Under the pieces are notes generated by a model, which saw only the letters and a program-made list of their open reading frames with translations, was not told the DNA's origin and did no database searches. Positions 1-7,826 of a stretch of DNA of 64,000 nucleotides are shown one piece after another; position 1 is the stretch's first letter; each line of letters opens with the position of its first letter. The translations under genes and the position numbers were made by a program. This DNA comes from MWBF01 sp040772005 (GTDB lineage: Bacteria; Chloroflexota; Anaerolineae; CG2-30-64-16): positions 1 through 64,000 of the forward strand of contig JAXGYZ010000014.1 in assembly GCA_040772005.1 (NCBI GenBank). Reading direction: 5' to 3'.

Positions 1-2478
1 CTGGATAACCTCACTCATCTGCTCCGGCGCAACGGACACGCAGCAGCCCCCGCCGCTGCCTTCGCTGACCACAATCAGGCTGGCATTGAACTCGACAGCT
101 TGCGGTTCCGTGGGGGTGTACCCGCGCGGAACGTCGGTGAGCCTGGCAGTGACGAACTGCGTGCCGGCCTGGGCGCTCGTGCTGATGCGCCAGAAGCAGG
201 AGGCTATGCCATTTGCCTGGGTCGTCACAGTCAGCGTCTCAGGCGCTGGAGATGGGAAAGGAAGCTTTTCGGCTAACTGTCCGCCCTTCGTAGCCGTGAA
301 GGTGACTTCCACGCCCTCCAGCGGGCCGCATGAGCTGACGACCTGCACCTGGATGGGCCGTGCCAGCGCAATGTGTGTGTCGCCTTGGTTGGGCAGCAGC
401 AGGCCGACCTGCCCTGCGCCGCCGATATAAGCGAGGTGTGCCAGCGTCGCCAGCCGGTCCAGGGCGTCCTCGACGGTGTGCGCAGACGCGAGGTTGGTGC
501 AGCCCGCGTTCGGGTAGTAGGCAATCTCCGAGGCCTTGCCCAACTGGGCGTTGAACACGATGGACCGCGGGATGAGCCGCTTGTCGCCGGGCACGCTCAC
601 CAGGCTGGCCCGCACGCGCTGGGTCGCGTCGCCGTCGAACAGCTTCCAGAAGCATTCGGCTACGCCATCCGGGCCGGTGGTCAGAATGATGTCCGCGGCC
701 TGCGCGGGCGGCGTGGCGCTGAGGTCCGCACGTTTGGCCTTCAGGTCGCCGCCGTTCAACGCGCGAAACCGAATCTCCGCCCCTTCGACCGGGTCGGTCG
801 AGCCGAGCACCTGCACCCGCAGGGGCAGGTCCAGCGGCAGGAACAGCCCGACGCCTGATGGGTCGGCCCGCGCAATCTGCCCGTCGCCGCCCGCGTAGTA
901 CATGTCGATGAGGCCGGTCAGGGGCGGGAAGATGTTGCGGCAGTCATCGATCACATGGAGCTTGCCCGCATGCTCCGCGGCGATGACGGCCAGCGGGCAG
1001 TAGTGATGCTCGATGCCTGCCGCCGGCTCGAAGGAGGCATCCACGCCGGCGGGATAGGGCGGCCAGTAGATTTCGTCGTCCTGGCGGCCCGGCCATTCGA
1101 TTTGGCCGCCGGTCGTGCGCGCAGGGATGAGCCAGTAATCGCCGGTGCGGTACGTGCCCGGCTTGAACTGAACCTGCACGCCGTCTTCCAGCTCGATGGG
1201 CTTGTCGATGCTCAGGGCACGGACCGGGTTCGCTGTATCGGCCAACTGGTCCGTGTCCCACCGCCGGATTTTGGCGTTGTTGGGAAACTCGGTCAGCTTC
1301 GGTACTTCCGTGTTGGCTGGCAGCGCGGTCGTGTCCACGGTCAGCCGCGCGCCATCGGGCGCGCCCAACCGCACGAGTACGCCGGGCAGTCCTTCCAGCT
1401 CCCGGCGGTCGTCGGTCAGCTCCACCCACTGGCCCGGTGCAAAGCCGAGCACGGTGTCGGGGTTCGGGCCTTCGATTTCCAGGATTTCGTTCTGCGCCCC
1501 GCTCTGTCCGATCCACCGCACTGCAACCGAGCCGTTCTCCCGGCTCCACTTGAACGTGACGACAATCGGCTTCTTGTCCTCGACCGTGCCGCCGTTGTGG
1601 ATTTCGACCCGGTAGAGCTGGTTTTCCAGCCGCCGGAAGCCGCCCCCCGCGGGCACCAGGCAGGGGTTGTTCTCGTCGCCGGAGGGCGGTTGAGCCTTTG
1701 CCATCATGCTGCCTGTGCTGCCGGCGACCAATTCCGGCCAGCCCGGCCACTCGCCCCGGCAGCCGTGCGGCGCACCCAGTTCAGCCAGGAGATCTTTGAC
1801 GGTGGGCACGCCTTTGGCGGGCGGCTGGCCGATGGACGCGGCAATCTTGAGCAGCATGTCGACGAGGGCCTGCTGCTTGGTGGGGTCCAGCTTGCCTTTC
1901 GGCTGGGGGAACGGCAGCAGCCGCACCTGCCAGATGACTTGCTTGCGCGTTGCCGTGTCCGGCCCGTTGAGCGCCTTTTCGCGGATGTGGGCATCGTCCA
2001 GCGCGGTGATGGTGCGCTCCCAGACGTCCAGGTAGGCCAGCGCCAGGCGGTCGGGCAGCCCGGCAAGCTGTTCTTTGGTGAGCGCATCCAGGTCGGCCTT
2101 GGGCACCAGGCCCACCAGCGACAGGGCCTTCAGTTGGTCCAGGTCGGTCTTGACCGAGGGCGCGGGCGGGCCGAGCCGGTGCGGCTGCGTGCTATAGGTG
2201 GCCGGCCACGCGTTCTCGCAGAGGATACCGTCCACATAGATACGCCCGATGCCGATATCCAGCCCCTTATCGTTGGCGGAGAGCTTGAAGCCATCCAGCG
2301 TATCTTCGGGCACGCCGCAGAGGCCCACCACGTCCCGCGTCGTCGTCTCGTCGAGGTGTTGCTGGATGGCCTGCTGCTCGTTCCAGTCGGCGTCCACCTG
2401 GACGCGGCCCTGCTGCATAAGCACGCCGCGATAGTGATGCTGAGGGACGAAACTGTCGCGGCTGAAATCACCCTTCAT
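1..2478 (-). CDS. DUF6519-type eCIS structural protein (C-terminus beyond the window)
   Basis: An open frame of 826 codons runs from ATG at 2478 to the window edge without a stop, so the C-terminus is missing. The start MKGDFSRDSF, followed by YRGVLMQQGRVQVDADWNEQ, is typical of the DUF6519 family found in extracellular contractile injection loci. After a roughly 500-residue N-terminal region come two similar Ig-like (Big-1/invasin-like) stretches at about residues 535-645 and 675-800; both hold a G(D/Q)L turn and end in CFWKL or CFWRI. The RBS GGAGG lies 6-7 bases before the ATG, and the gene follows the P2-gpI-like gene by 18 bp, so it closes the visible operon. Its exact role is not established; a surface-exposed baseplate or fibre role is inferred from the Ig-like repeats and the position after the wedge genes. 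Confidence 0.8.
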   Translation of the reverse strand, partial: MKGDFSRDSFVPQHHYRGVLMQQGRVQVDADWNEQQAIQQHLDETTTRDVVGLCGVPEDTLDGFKLSANDKGLDIGIGRIYVDGILCENAWPATYSTQPHRLGPPAPSVKTDLDQLKALSLVGLVPKADLDALTKEQLAGLPDRLALAYLDVWERTITALDDAHIREKALNGPDTATRKQVIWQVRLLPFPQPKGKLDPTKQQALVDMLLKIAASIGQPPAKGVPTVKDLLAELGAPHGCRGEWPGWPELVAGSTGSMMAKAQPPSGDENNPCLVPAGGGFRRLENQLYRVEIHNGGTVEDKKPIVVTFKWSRENGSVAVRWIGQSGAQNEILEIEGPNPDTVLGFAPGQWVELTDDRRELEGLPGVLVRLGAPDGARLTVDTTALPANTEVPKLTEFPNNAKIRRWDTDQLADTANPVRALSIDKPIELEDGVQVQFKPGTYRTGDYWLIPARTTGGQIEWPGRQDDEIYWPPYPAGVDASFEPAAGIEHHYCPLAVIAAEHAGKLHVIDDCRNIFPPLTGLIDMYYAGGDGQIARADPSGVGLFLPLDLPLRVQVLGSTDPVEGAEIRFRALNGGDLKAKRADLSATPPAQAADIILTTGPDGVAECFWKLFDGDATQRVRASLVSVPGDKRLIPRSIVFNAQLGKASEIAYYPNAGCTNLASAHTVEDALDRLATLAHLAYIGGAGQVGLLLPNQGDTHIALARPIQVQVVSSCGPLEGVEVTFTATKGGQLAEKLPFPSPAPETLTVTTQANGIASCFWRISTSAQAGTQFVTARLTDVPRGYTPTEPQAVEFNASLIVVSEGSGGGCCVSVAPEQMSEVIQ

Positions 2479-2496
2479 AACCTGACCTCCTGATGG

Positions 2497-4656
2497 CTAG
2501 TTAACAAAGAACAGCCCCGCTTCGATACTCGTGCGCAGGTACTCTGTCAGCGCGGCCCGCAGGTCTGCCTCGCGTAAGGGCGTCTGCAGGAAATGATAGG
2601 CGCCCATCTCGCTGCCGTCTTCCGCGCCGGTGCGGATTTCCGTGCAGCACTGGACGCTCAACTGTCCGTAGCCGGGATGCGCATAGTCCCGGCTGGTGAA
2701 GGCCGGGCGGATGCTCGACAGCAGGGCAGAACGTTCGACCGCCGTGAGCTGGCGACGCAGCTCGGTCTCGCGCTGGTCGATTGCCCGGTCCGGCTGGCAG
2801 CGGAAGCGCCGCGGGGTCTGGCTGCCGTCACGCACGAAGCTGTAGCGCACGCAGCCGGCCTGACGCCGGTCCGCCTGCACAATGTCTTCGAAGATGCACT
2901 CGGACGCGAGGGTCAGCTCGGTGACGTGAACCCGGCCGAGCAGCGTCGCGCGTTCCAACAGCGCGGGCGGGCCGGGCTGTGCCGCATCGTCGCTTGCGGC
3001 CAGTGCGGTCGCCGCGTCCATGATGGTGTCGCGCAGCGTTACGCTGGAGAGCGTTGCGGGCACGCGCAGCGCGCCGGCGATGGTGCGGTCGAGGATCAGA
3101 TCGAGCTTCGCGTTCGGCCCGGCCACGTCGAGCCGCGCCTCGCCCTGTCCGGGGAGGCGGACGAGCGTACAGTGGACGATCTCCAGGCTGGCAAGCTCCG
3201 CGGTCACCTGGATGTCGCCGCCGATGAGCAGCCCGTTGAGCGTGAGCCGTGCGTGTTCGCTGCCGCCGCTGATGGTCAGCCCGGCCGCATCCACCGTGAG
3301 CGCGGGCCGCTGGCCGTTCGCCGCCTGGATGACCAGCCGGTCGCCGCCGAGCGTGATCTCGGCGGGCAGCGCATGGGTGGCGTTGTCCCCGAACTCGATG
3401 ACACATGACGGGAAGCCCGCGTCGGCCCATGTCTGAAGCGCATCTGCCAGGGTCGGTGCCTCGCCGGGCACATGGATGTGCTGCTCCAGCAAGTACGGGT
3501 TGGCTACGGTGTCGGCGTCCAGGTCGCTCGAAGCGGCCCCCTGGCTGCCCCATGCCGCGGCCTGCCGCCTGTCATACGGCCCGCCGCCCAGGTCACCCGG
3601 TGCACCGTAGGTGTAGCTGACCTGGAGCGCGTCCGGCACGTCATCATCCAGCCACAGCAGCCGACCCAGCACCGGATCCACTGCGACCACCGTCGTGTAG
3701 TCCGACTCATCCACGGCCCGTTGGAAGGTTTCGGCTGTCGGCCCGCGCCAGTCGGTCAGGTCGCAGACGGTGATTTCCTCCGGCTCCAGGTCCAGCCCGT
3801 CTGCCGCGACGGTCAGCACCGGCCGGTCGCCGAAGTAGCGTGCGGCGGGCGTCTTGCCGGCGGTCAGCGCAGCGCGGCGCGCGACCAGTTCATCGTACAG
3901 CGGGCGCCGGCGCAGTTCACCCGGCACGTTGAGCTCGGTCAGGCCGCCGGAGAAAGGCTGGCTGGTCTGGCTGGGGTTGAACAGCGGCTGGTCATAGCCG
4001 AGCGGGTGGAAGGTGTACTTGCCGTCGCCGAGCGCGCACGCGGCGCCGTCCGGGATGCGATAGGCGGACAGCCGCCAGAGGAACAGCCCCAGGTTGGGAA
4101 TGTTGTAGTCGCCCCGGTGAAAGTCCGCGCGGCCCTGCCCGTCGATGTGGCGCACATCCACCGTATGGCTGGTGAGGTCGAACGGGCCGTCCACCAGTTC
4201 GAGCTCGGACGCGCCGCGGATGGAGGCGGTGCCGCCGCGGCCGGGCCGGATGTGCTTCATGTATTGCGTCCAGCCCAACCGCTCGAAAAACTCGACGGCC
4301 ACTGCGGGCCAGCCGGTAATGTCGCGGGCCAGTCGCTCCAGCACGACCGCCGTGCCCTTGCGCCGCCGGTAGGCCAGCGCGTTGGCGACAAAGGCGCGCT
4401 GGCTGAAGGTGTTCTCTGCATCGGCCCCGCGCAGGTTGCGCACGCCCAATAGATCGCCGATGTACGGGACGAGCCACTCTGCGCAGGTCTCGATGAACCA
4501 GTTGTCGTACAACTGGTCGATGTCCTGCTCCACGAGCAGCAGCTCCTGCTCCAGGACGCCCATGAGCACGCGCAAGGGCTGGCCCTGTTCCGCATCGCGG
4601 ATGCGGTAGATGGCGGGCAGCAGATTGTACAGCCGGTCTTCGGATGTCGGGCTCAT
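2497..4656 (-). CDS. P2 gpI-like tail/baseplate protein with beta-helix-like C-terminal half
   Basis: The protein has 719 aa. Residues 1 to about 100 (start MSPTSEDRLYNLLPAIYRIR) resemble the P2 gpI / Afp12-type baseplate protein family, which joins wedge to fibre in contractile tails. Residues about 400-620 carry repeated short strands with small and aliphatic residues (for example LVIQAANGQ, LTLNGLLIGGD, LDLILDRTIAG, SVTLRDTIMDAA), the look of a right-handed parallel beta-helix. That half is not part of phage gpI, which is much shorter. Its ATG overlaps the stop of the upstream J-like gene by 4 bp (ATGA), implying translational coupling. A receptor- or glycan-facing role for the beta-helix is inference. 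Confidence 0.8.
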   Translation of the reverse strand: MSPTSEDRLYNLLPAIYRIRDAEQGQPLRVLMGVLEQELLLVEQDIDQLYDNWFIETCAEWLVPYIGDLLGVRNLRGADAENTFSQRAFVANALAYRRRKGTAVVLERLARDITGWPAVAVEFFERLGWTQYMKHIRPGRGGTASIRGASELELVDGPFDLTSHTVDVRHIDGQGRADFHRGDYNIPNLGLFLWRLSAYRIPDGAACALGDGKYTFHPLGYDQPLFNPSQTSQPFSGGLTELNVPGELRRRPLYDELVARRAALTAGKTPAARYFGDRPVLTVAADGLDLEPEEITVCDLTDWRGPTAETFQRAVDESDYTTVVAVDPVLGRLLWLDDDVPDALQVSYTYGAPGDLGGGPYDRRQAAAWGSQGAASSDLDADTVANPYLLEQHIHVPGEAPTLADALQTWADAGFPSCVIEFGDNATHALPAEITLGGDRLVIQAANGQRPALTVDAAGLTISGGSEHARLTLNGLLIGGDIQVTAELASLEIVHCTLVRLPGQGEARLDVAGPNAKLDLILDRTIAGALRVPATLSSVTLRDTIMDAATALAASDDAAQPGPPALLERATLLGRVHVTELTLASECIFEDIVQADRRQAGCVRYSFVRDGSQTPRRFRCQPDRAIDQRETELRRQLTAVERSALLSSIRPAFTSRDYAHPGYGQLSVQCCTEIRTGAEDGSEMGAYHFLQTPLREADLRAALTEYLRTSIEAGLFFVN

Positions 4657-7600
4657 GCGGTCATCTCCTGGAGCACTACCCCGGCCGGGTTGAGCAGCAG
4701 CAACTCGGCGAGGACAATGCTGCGCGTCTCGGTGTCGAAGGCGGCGCGCTTGGCGGGCAGGACTGCGGGCGGCTCCGCACCCGCGGCGGCGCGGCCCGTC
4801 AGTGCGCCGCGCTTGTGTGGGGTCGGTACGATGATCTGCTTGCCGCCGGACTGAACGCGGCCGCCCTTGACCCCCCGCGCCTTCTCGCGCTGCAGGGTCA
4901 CCGTGACGCCGCGACCGGCACGACCGGCATTGACAGCAAGCGTTGCGCCCCGCTCTGCGCCGCGCGCCGTGAGGCCCTTGACGCCGCGCTGATTGCTCTT
5001 GCTGGCTGCCTTCTTCACCGCCCCGCGACCGGCGACCTGCACGACAGCGGCAGTGTCTGCGGTGGCCGCGGCGCTCGCGGCAGGCACCGCAGTCGCGTTG
5101 CGCGTCAGGCTGATCATGTCCACTGCGATGACGCCCGTGACCTGCTGGATGGCCGTCACGACCTCGGCCAGCGTGACCGGCTGCCCGAAGTCACGCGCAT
5201 CGAAGGCGAAGGTCTCTTCGAGCCGGGCGCGTACATCCGCCAGCACCTCCTCCGCCAGGTAGCGCGGGGTGTCGATGAGGACGCTGGCCTCGAGGCTGAA
5301 GGTGACGGGCGTGTAGCCGGACACGACGAGCCGCTCCAGCGGGTCGCGCGCGGCGTTGATGGCATCGATGAGATTGTCGTAGACGTCGCCCGGCGCCAGC
5401 GGGTCGCCGCTCGCGGTGGCAGCCGTGACGTGAATCAGGAAGTCCTGGCCGGTCCAGAGGCGGTCGGCGCGCGCCTTGCCGATGCCGCGGAAGCTGCGGG
5501 TGAAGTCCTCGTAATCGCGCAGCGACACGATGCGGTCCAGCGTGAGCACGGTGTTGGGCGCATTCTCCCGCGCATCCTCCATCTCCTCCGCGGGCGCGGC
5601 CCCGGTCGCAGCGACCGGATTGATCACACCGCGGATGCCCAGGGGCCGCGTCTGGAGCAGGCTCAACTGGCCCGCGTTGACCTCGCCCTCGGGCCCTGCG
5701 CCGGTGCGGTAGGTGGCAACGATGTTTTCGAAGCCGCTCGGCGGTCGCGCACCCTGGATGCCGTCACCAAAGACCACGGCGGTCTCGCCGTCGTCCTCGA
5801 TGCGCACCGTGTAGGCCTGGTCCTGCGGCGTCAGCCCGTACAGCGAAGGAAGCTCCTGCCACTGCACCTCGTTGATGCGCACGCTGAGCGTGCTGAGCGC
5901 ACCCGTCGCAGTCGCCGCGGAGACATAGGTCAGCGGCGGCTTCTTGAGCCAGAACCGCTGGTTGGCCTTGCCTGCATCGCCGCTGCCGAGCACCTCGTTG
6001 GCGACCGTTTGGCCGTGCGTCGCGGGGACCGTGTTGGCGTTGAGCGTGACCGTGGCCCGGTCGTAGCAGGCGGTCAGCGGGTCCTCGGCCAGGAGAACCG
6101 TGTCATCGCGATCGACGCTCACTGCGAGCGCGCTGTCGTCGATCACAACTACTTCCTGGACAACTTCATCGTCTTCCTCCGCAGGCGCGAGGGCCACCTG
6201 GCTGCCGTTTGCGGTGAGCGTGCCGGTCGCGCCGTCGCGGTCGATCAACCGCCAGGCGATGCTGTCGGTGAGCGCAGTGAGCCGGATTACGAGTTCGGCG
6301 GGCAGCAGAGTCTCGCTGCCGAATGCGGGCGGAGCCAGCATCTGCAGCGTGTCGCCGGGCTTCAGCGTCCGCGTGGTCGCGCCGGTTCCGTCAGGCACGT
6401 CCAGCGCCAGCGTCAGGCCGTCGACCAGGACCTTGACCCGCTGCCGCTGGCCGCTAAGGGCGAGCGGCTGGCCGCGGGCGAGGTCGGGATACGTGCCGTC
6501 GATGATAATCTCGTGGTCGTACAGCGGATCCGGTACCGGCTTCTCGGCCAGCACCAGTTCCTCAGGCTCGATGAAGACGGTCGTCTCGCGCAGCCCGAAC
6601 GAGGTCAGGCCCAGGTCGGTGTCCAGCGCGGCGCGCGTCACCTGGCCCGTCAGCAGGTAATCGCTGCGTGACTCGGTCGTGACGCTCTTGACCTGATAGA
6701 GCTCGACATAATGGGACATCTGCAGGACGAGCCAGCTCCCCGGCAGCACCTTCGGGTAGGTGCGGTCGAGGTCGATGGCCTTGCCCGCCGGATTCTTGAT
6801 GTGGAACTCCGGCCAGTCTGTGCCGCAGTTCGACGGATCTGCTGCGCAGTTCTTCGCAGCGTCGCCCGTCAGGTAGCCCAGCTTGGTCGTCTGGGCGAGC
6901 GGCCGCCAGTCCGGGGCATTGTGGCCGAACAGCGCGGCGCGCGCCCGGAAGACGTAGGCGCGGGGGCGCTGTGCGGCCGGGTGCATCAGCCGCGGCGCGA
7001 CTTCGCCCAGCGGCTTGACCTTGACCATCGTGTAGCTGTTCGCCGGGTCGGGCGTCGTCACGCGGGTGACGGATTGGAGGATGCGGAAGTCCCAGTGGTT
7101 GTCATCCTTCGGCGCGGGATCGTTCAGCCGCTCGTCGCCGACGATCAGGACGGCGTCGCCCGCGTCCAGCCGCATGTCGATGCCGCGGAAGTAGAGCGTG
7201 TCCATGCCGTGAGCGGGCGCGTTAGGCACGCTCAGCCGCGGTCGCAGCGCGTTCCATGCGGCCCGCGCGGTGATGGCCTCAGAGGTCTCGAAGGTCTGCG
7301 GCAGCTCGTCCTGGCCGGGGATGCTCATCACGCGCGTCCCCGCGTCTACAACGGCTTCGTTCGGTGCGCCGGGCGCGGTCTCGACGGTGAATGCCAGGTG
7401 CGTGCTCGCCGCCAGTGCGGGGCTGAGCTCGTAGCCGATGGCGCGCGCCAGCTCCAGGATGGAGCGCCGCTCCCTCGCCGTACGCAGGTAGCCTTCGTTC
7501 GCGATGCGCTCCTGGTAGAAGGTCAGTACATCCACTGCGACGGCCCATGCGTCGAGGAGCGCCTGCGCAGGATCATCGTCCGCACGCGTGGTCAGCCCCT

Positions 7601-7826
7601 GGGCCAGTTCGATCCGCTCGGCTTCGCGGCGGCCCTCTGCGTCCAGCCGGCCCGTGAGCACGTTAAGATACGGGCGGGCCAGCGTGCTGCGCATCGCTTC
7701 CAGCGCGTCGCCGTAGGTGCGGATGCGGTACGCAAGGCTCGACAGGCCGGGCCGGTTGTAGAGCACCGGCGCGAGGGCCTCGCCCTCGCAGCAACCGCAC
7801 GCGTCCTGGGTCGTATACTCGTTCAT
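4653..7826 (-). CDS. J-like baseplate wedge protein with basic C-terminal insertion
   Basis: A 1057-aa protein of the 'putative baseplate assembly protein' family (phage P2 gpJ / T4 gp6-related; Afp11/Cis11-like). The start MNEYTTQDACGCCEG and the block RPGLSSLAYRIRTYGD are characteristic, followed by DDPAQALLDAWAVAVDVLTFYQERIANEGYL split by normal family variation. Residues about 945-1030 form an unusual low-complexity stretch rich in Arg, Lys, Gly and Ala (KSNQRGVKGLTARGAERG, REKARGVKGGRVQSGGK) before a normal-looking terminus (FDTETRSIVLAELLLL). It overlaps the preceding J-like gene and the following gpI-like gene by 4 bp each. It is the second of two J-like proteins in the cluster. Confidence 0.88.
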   Translation of the reverse strand: MNEYTTQDACGCCEGEALAPVLYNRPGLSSLAYRIRTYGDALEAMRSTLARPYLNVLTGRLDAEGRREAERIELAQGLTTRADDDPAQALLDAWAVAVDVLTFYQERIANEGYLRTARERRSILELARAIGYELSPALAASTHLAFTVETAPGAPNEAVVDAGTRVMSIPGQDELPQTFETSEAITARAAWNALRPRLSVPNAPAHGMDTLYFRGIDMRLDAGDAVLIVGDERLNDPAPKDDNHWDFRILQSVTRVTTPDPANSYTMVKVKPLGEVAPRLMHPAAQRPRAYVFRARAALFGHNAPDWRPLAQTTKLGYLTGDAAKNCAADPSNCGTDWPEFHIKNPAGKAIDLDRTYPKVLPGSWLVLQMSHYVELYQVKSVTTESRSDYLLTGQVTRAALDTDLGLTSFGLRETTVFIEPEELVLAEKPVPDPLYDHEIIIDGTYPDLARGQPLALSGQRQRVKVLVDGLTLALDVPDGTGATTRTLKPGDTLQMLAPPAFGSETLLPAELVIRLTALTDSIAWRLIDRDGATGTLTANGSQVALAPAEEDDEVVQEVVVIDDSALAVSVDRDDTVLLAEDPLTACYDRATVTLNANTVPATHGQTVANEVLGSGDAGKANQRFWLKKPPLTYVSAATATGALSTLSVRINEVQWQELPSLYGLTPQDQAYTVRIEDDGETAVVFGDGIQGARPPSGFENIVATYRTGAGPEGEVNAGQLSLLQTRPLGIRGVINPVAATGAAPAEEMEDARENAPNTVLTLDRIVSLRDYEDFTRSFRGIGKARADRLWTGQDFLIHVTAATASGDPLAPGDVYDNLIDAINAARDPLERLVVSGYTPVTFSLEASVLIDTPRYLAEEVLADVRARLEETFAFDARDFGQPVTLAEVVTAIQQVTGVIAVDMISLTRNATAVPAASAAATADTAAVVQVAGRGAVKKAASKSNQRGVKGLTARGAERGATLAVNAGRAGRGVTVTLQREKARGVKGGRVQSGGKQIIVPTPHKRGALTGRAAAGAEPPAVLPAKRAAFDTETRSIVLAELLLLNPAGVVLQEMTA

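Noticed and set aside
955..2493. Long plus-strand open frame (512 codons) opposite the DUF6519 gene
   Set aside because: It is antisense to a continuous minus-strand frame with clear family motifs; its composition (Arg/Gln/Val/Leu-rich) is typical of GC-rich shadow frames.
4644..6671. Plus-strand open frame of 675 codons
   Set aside because: It is a shadow of the J-like baseplate gene, with no RBS and no recognisable domain.
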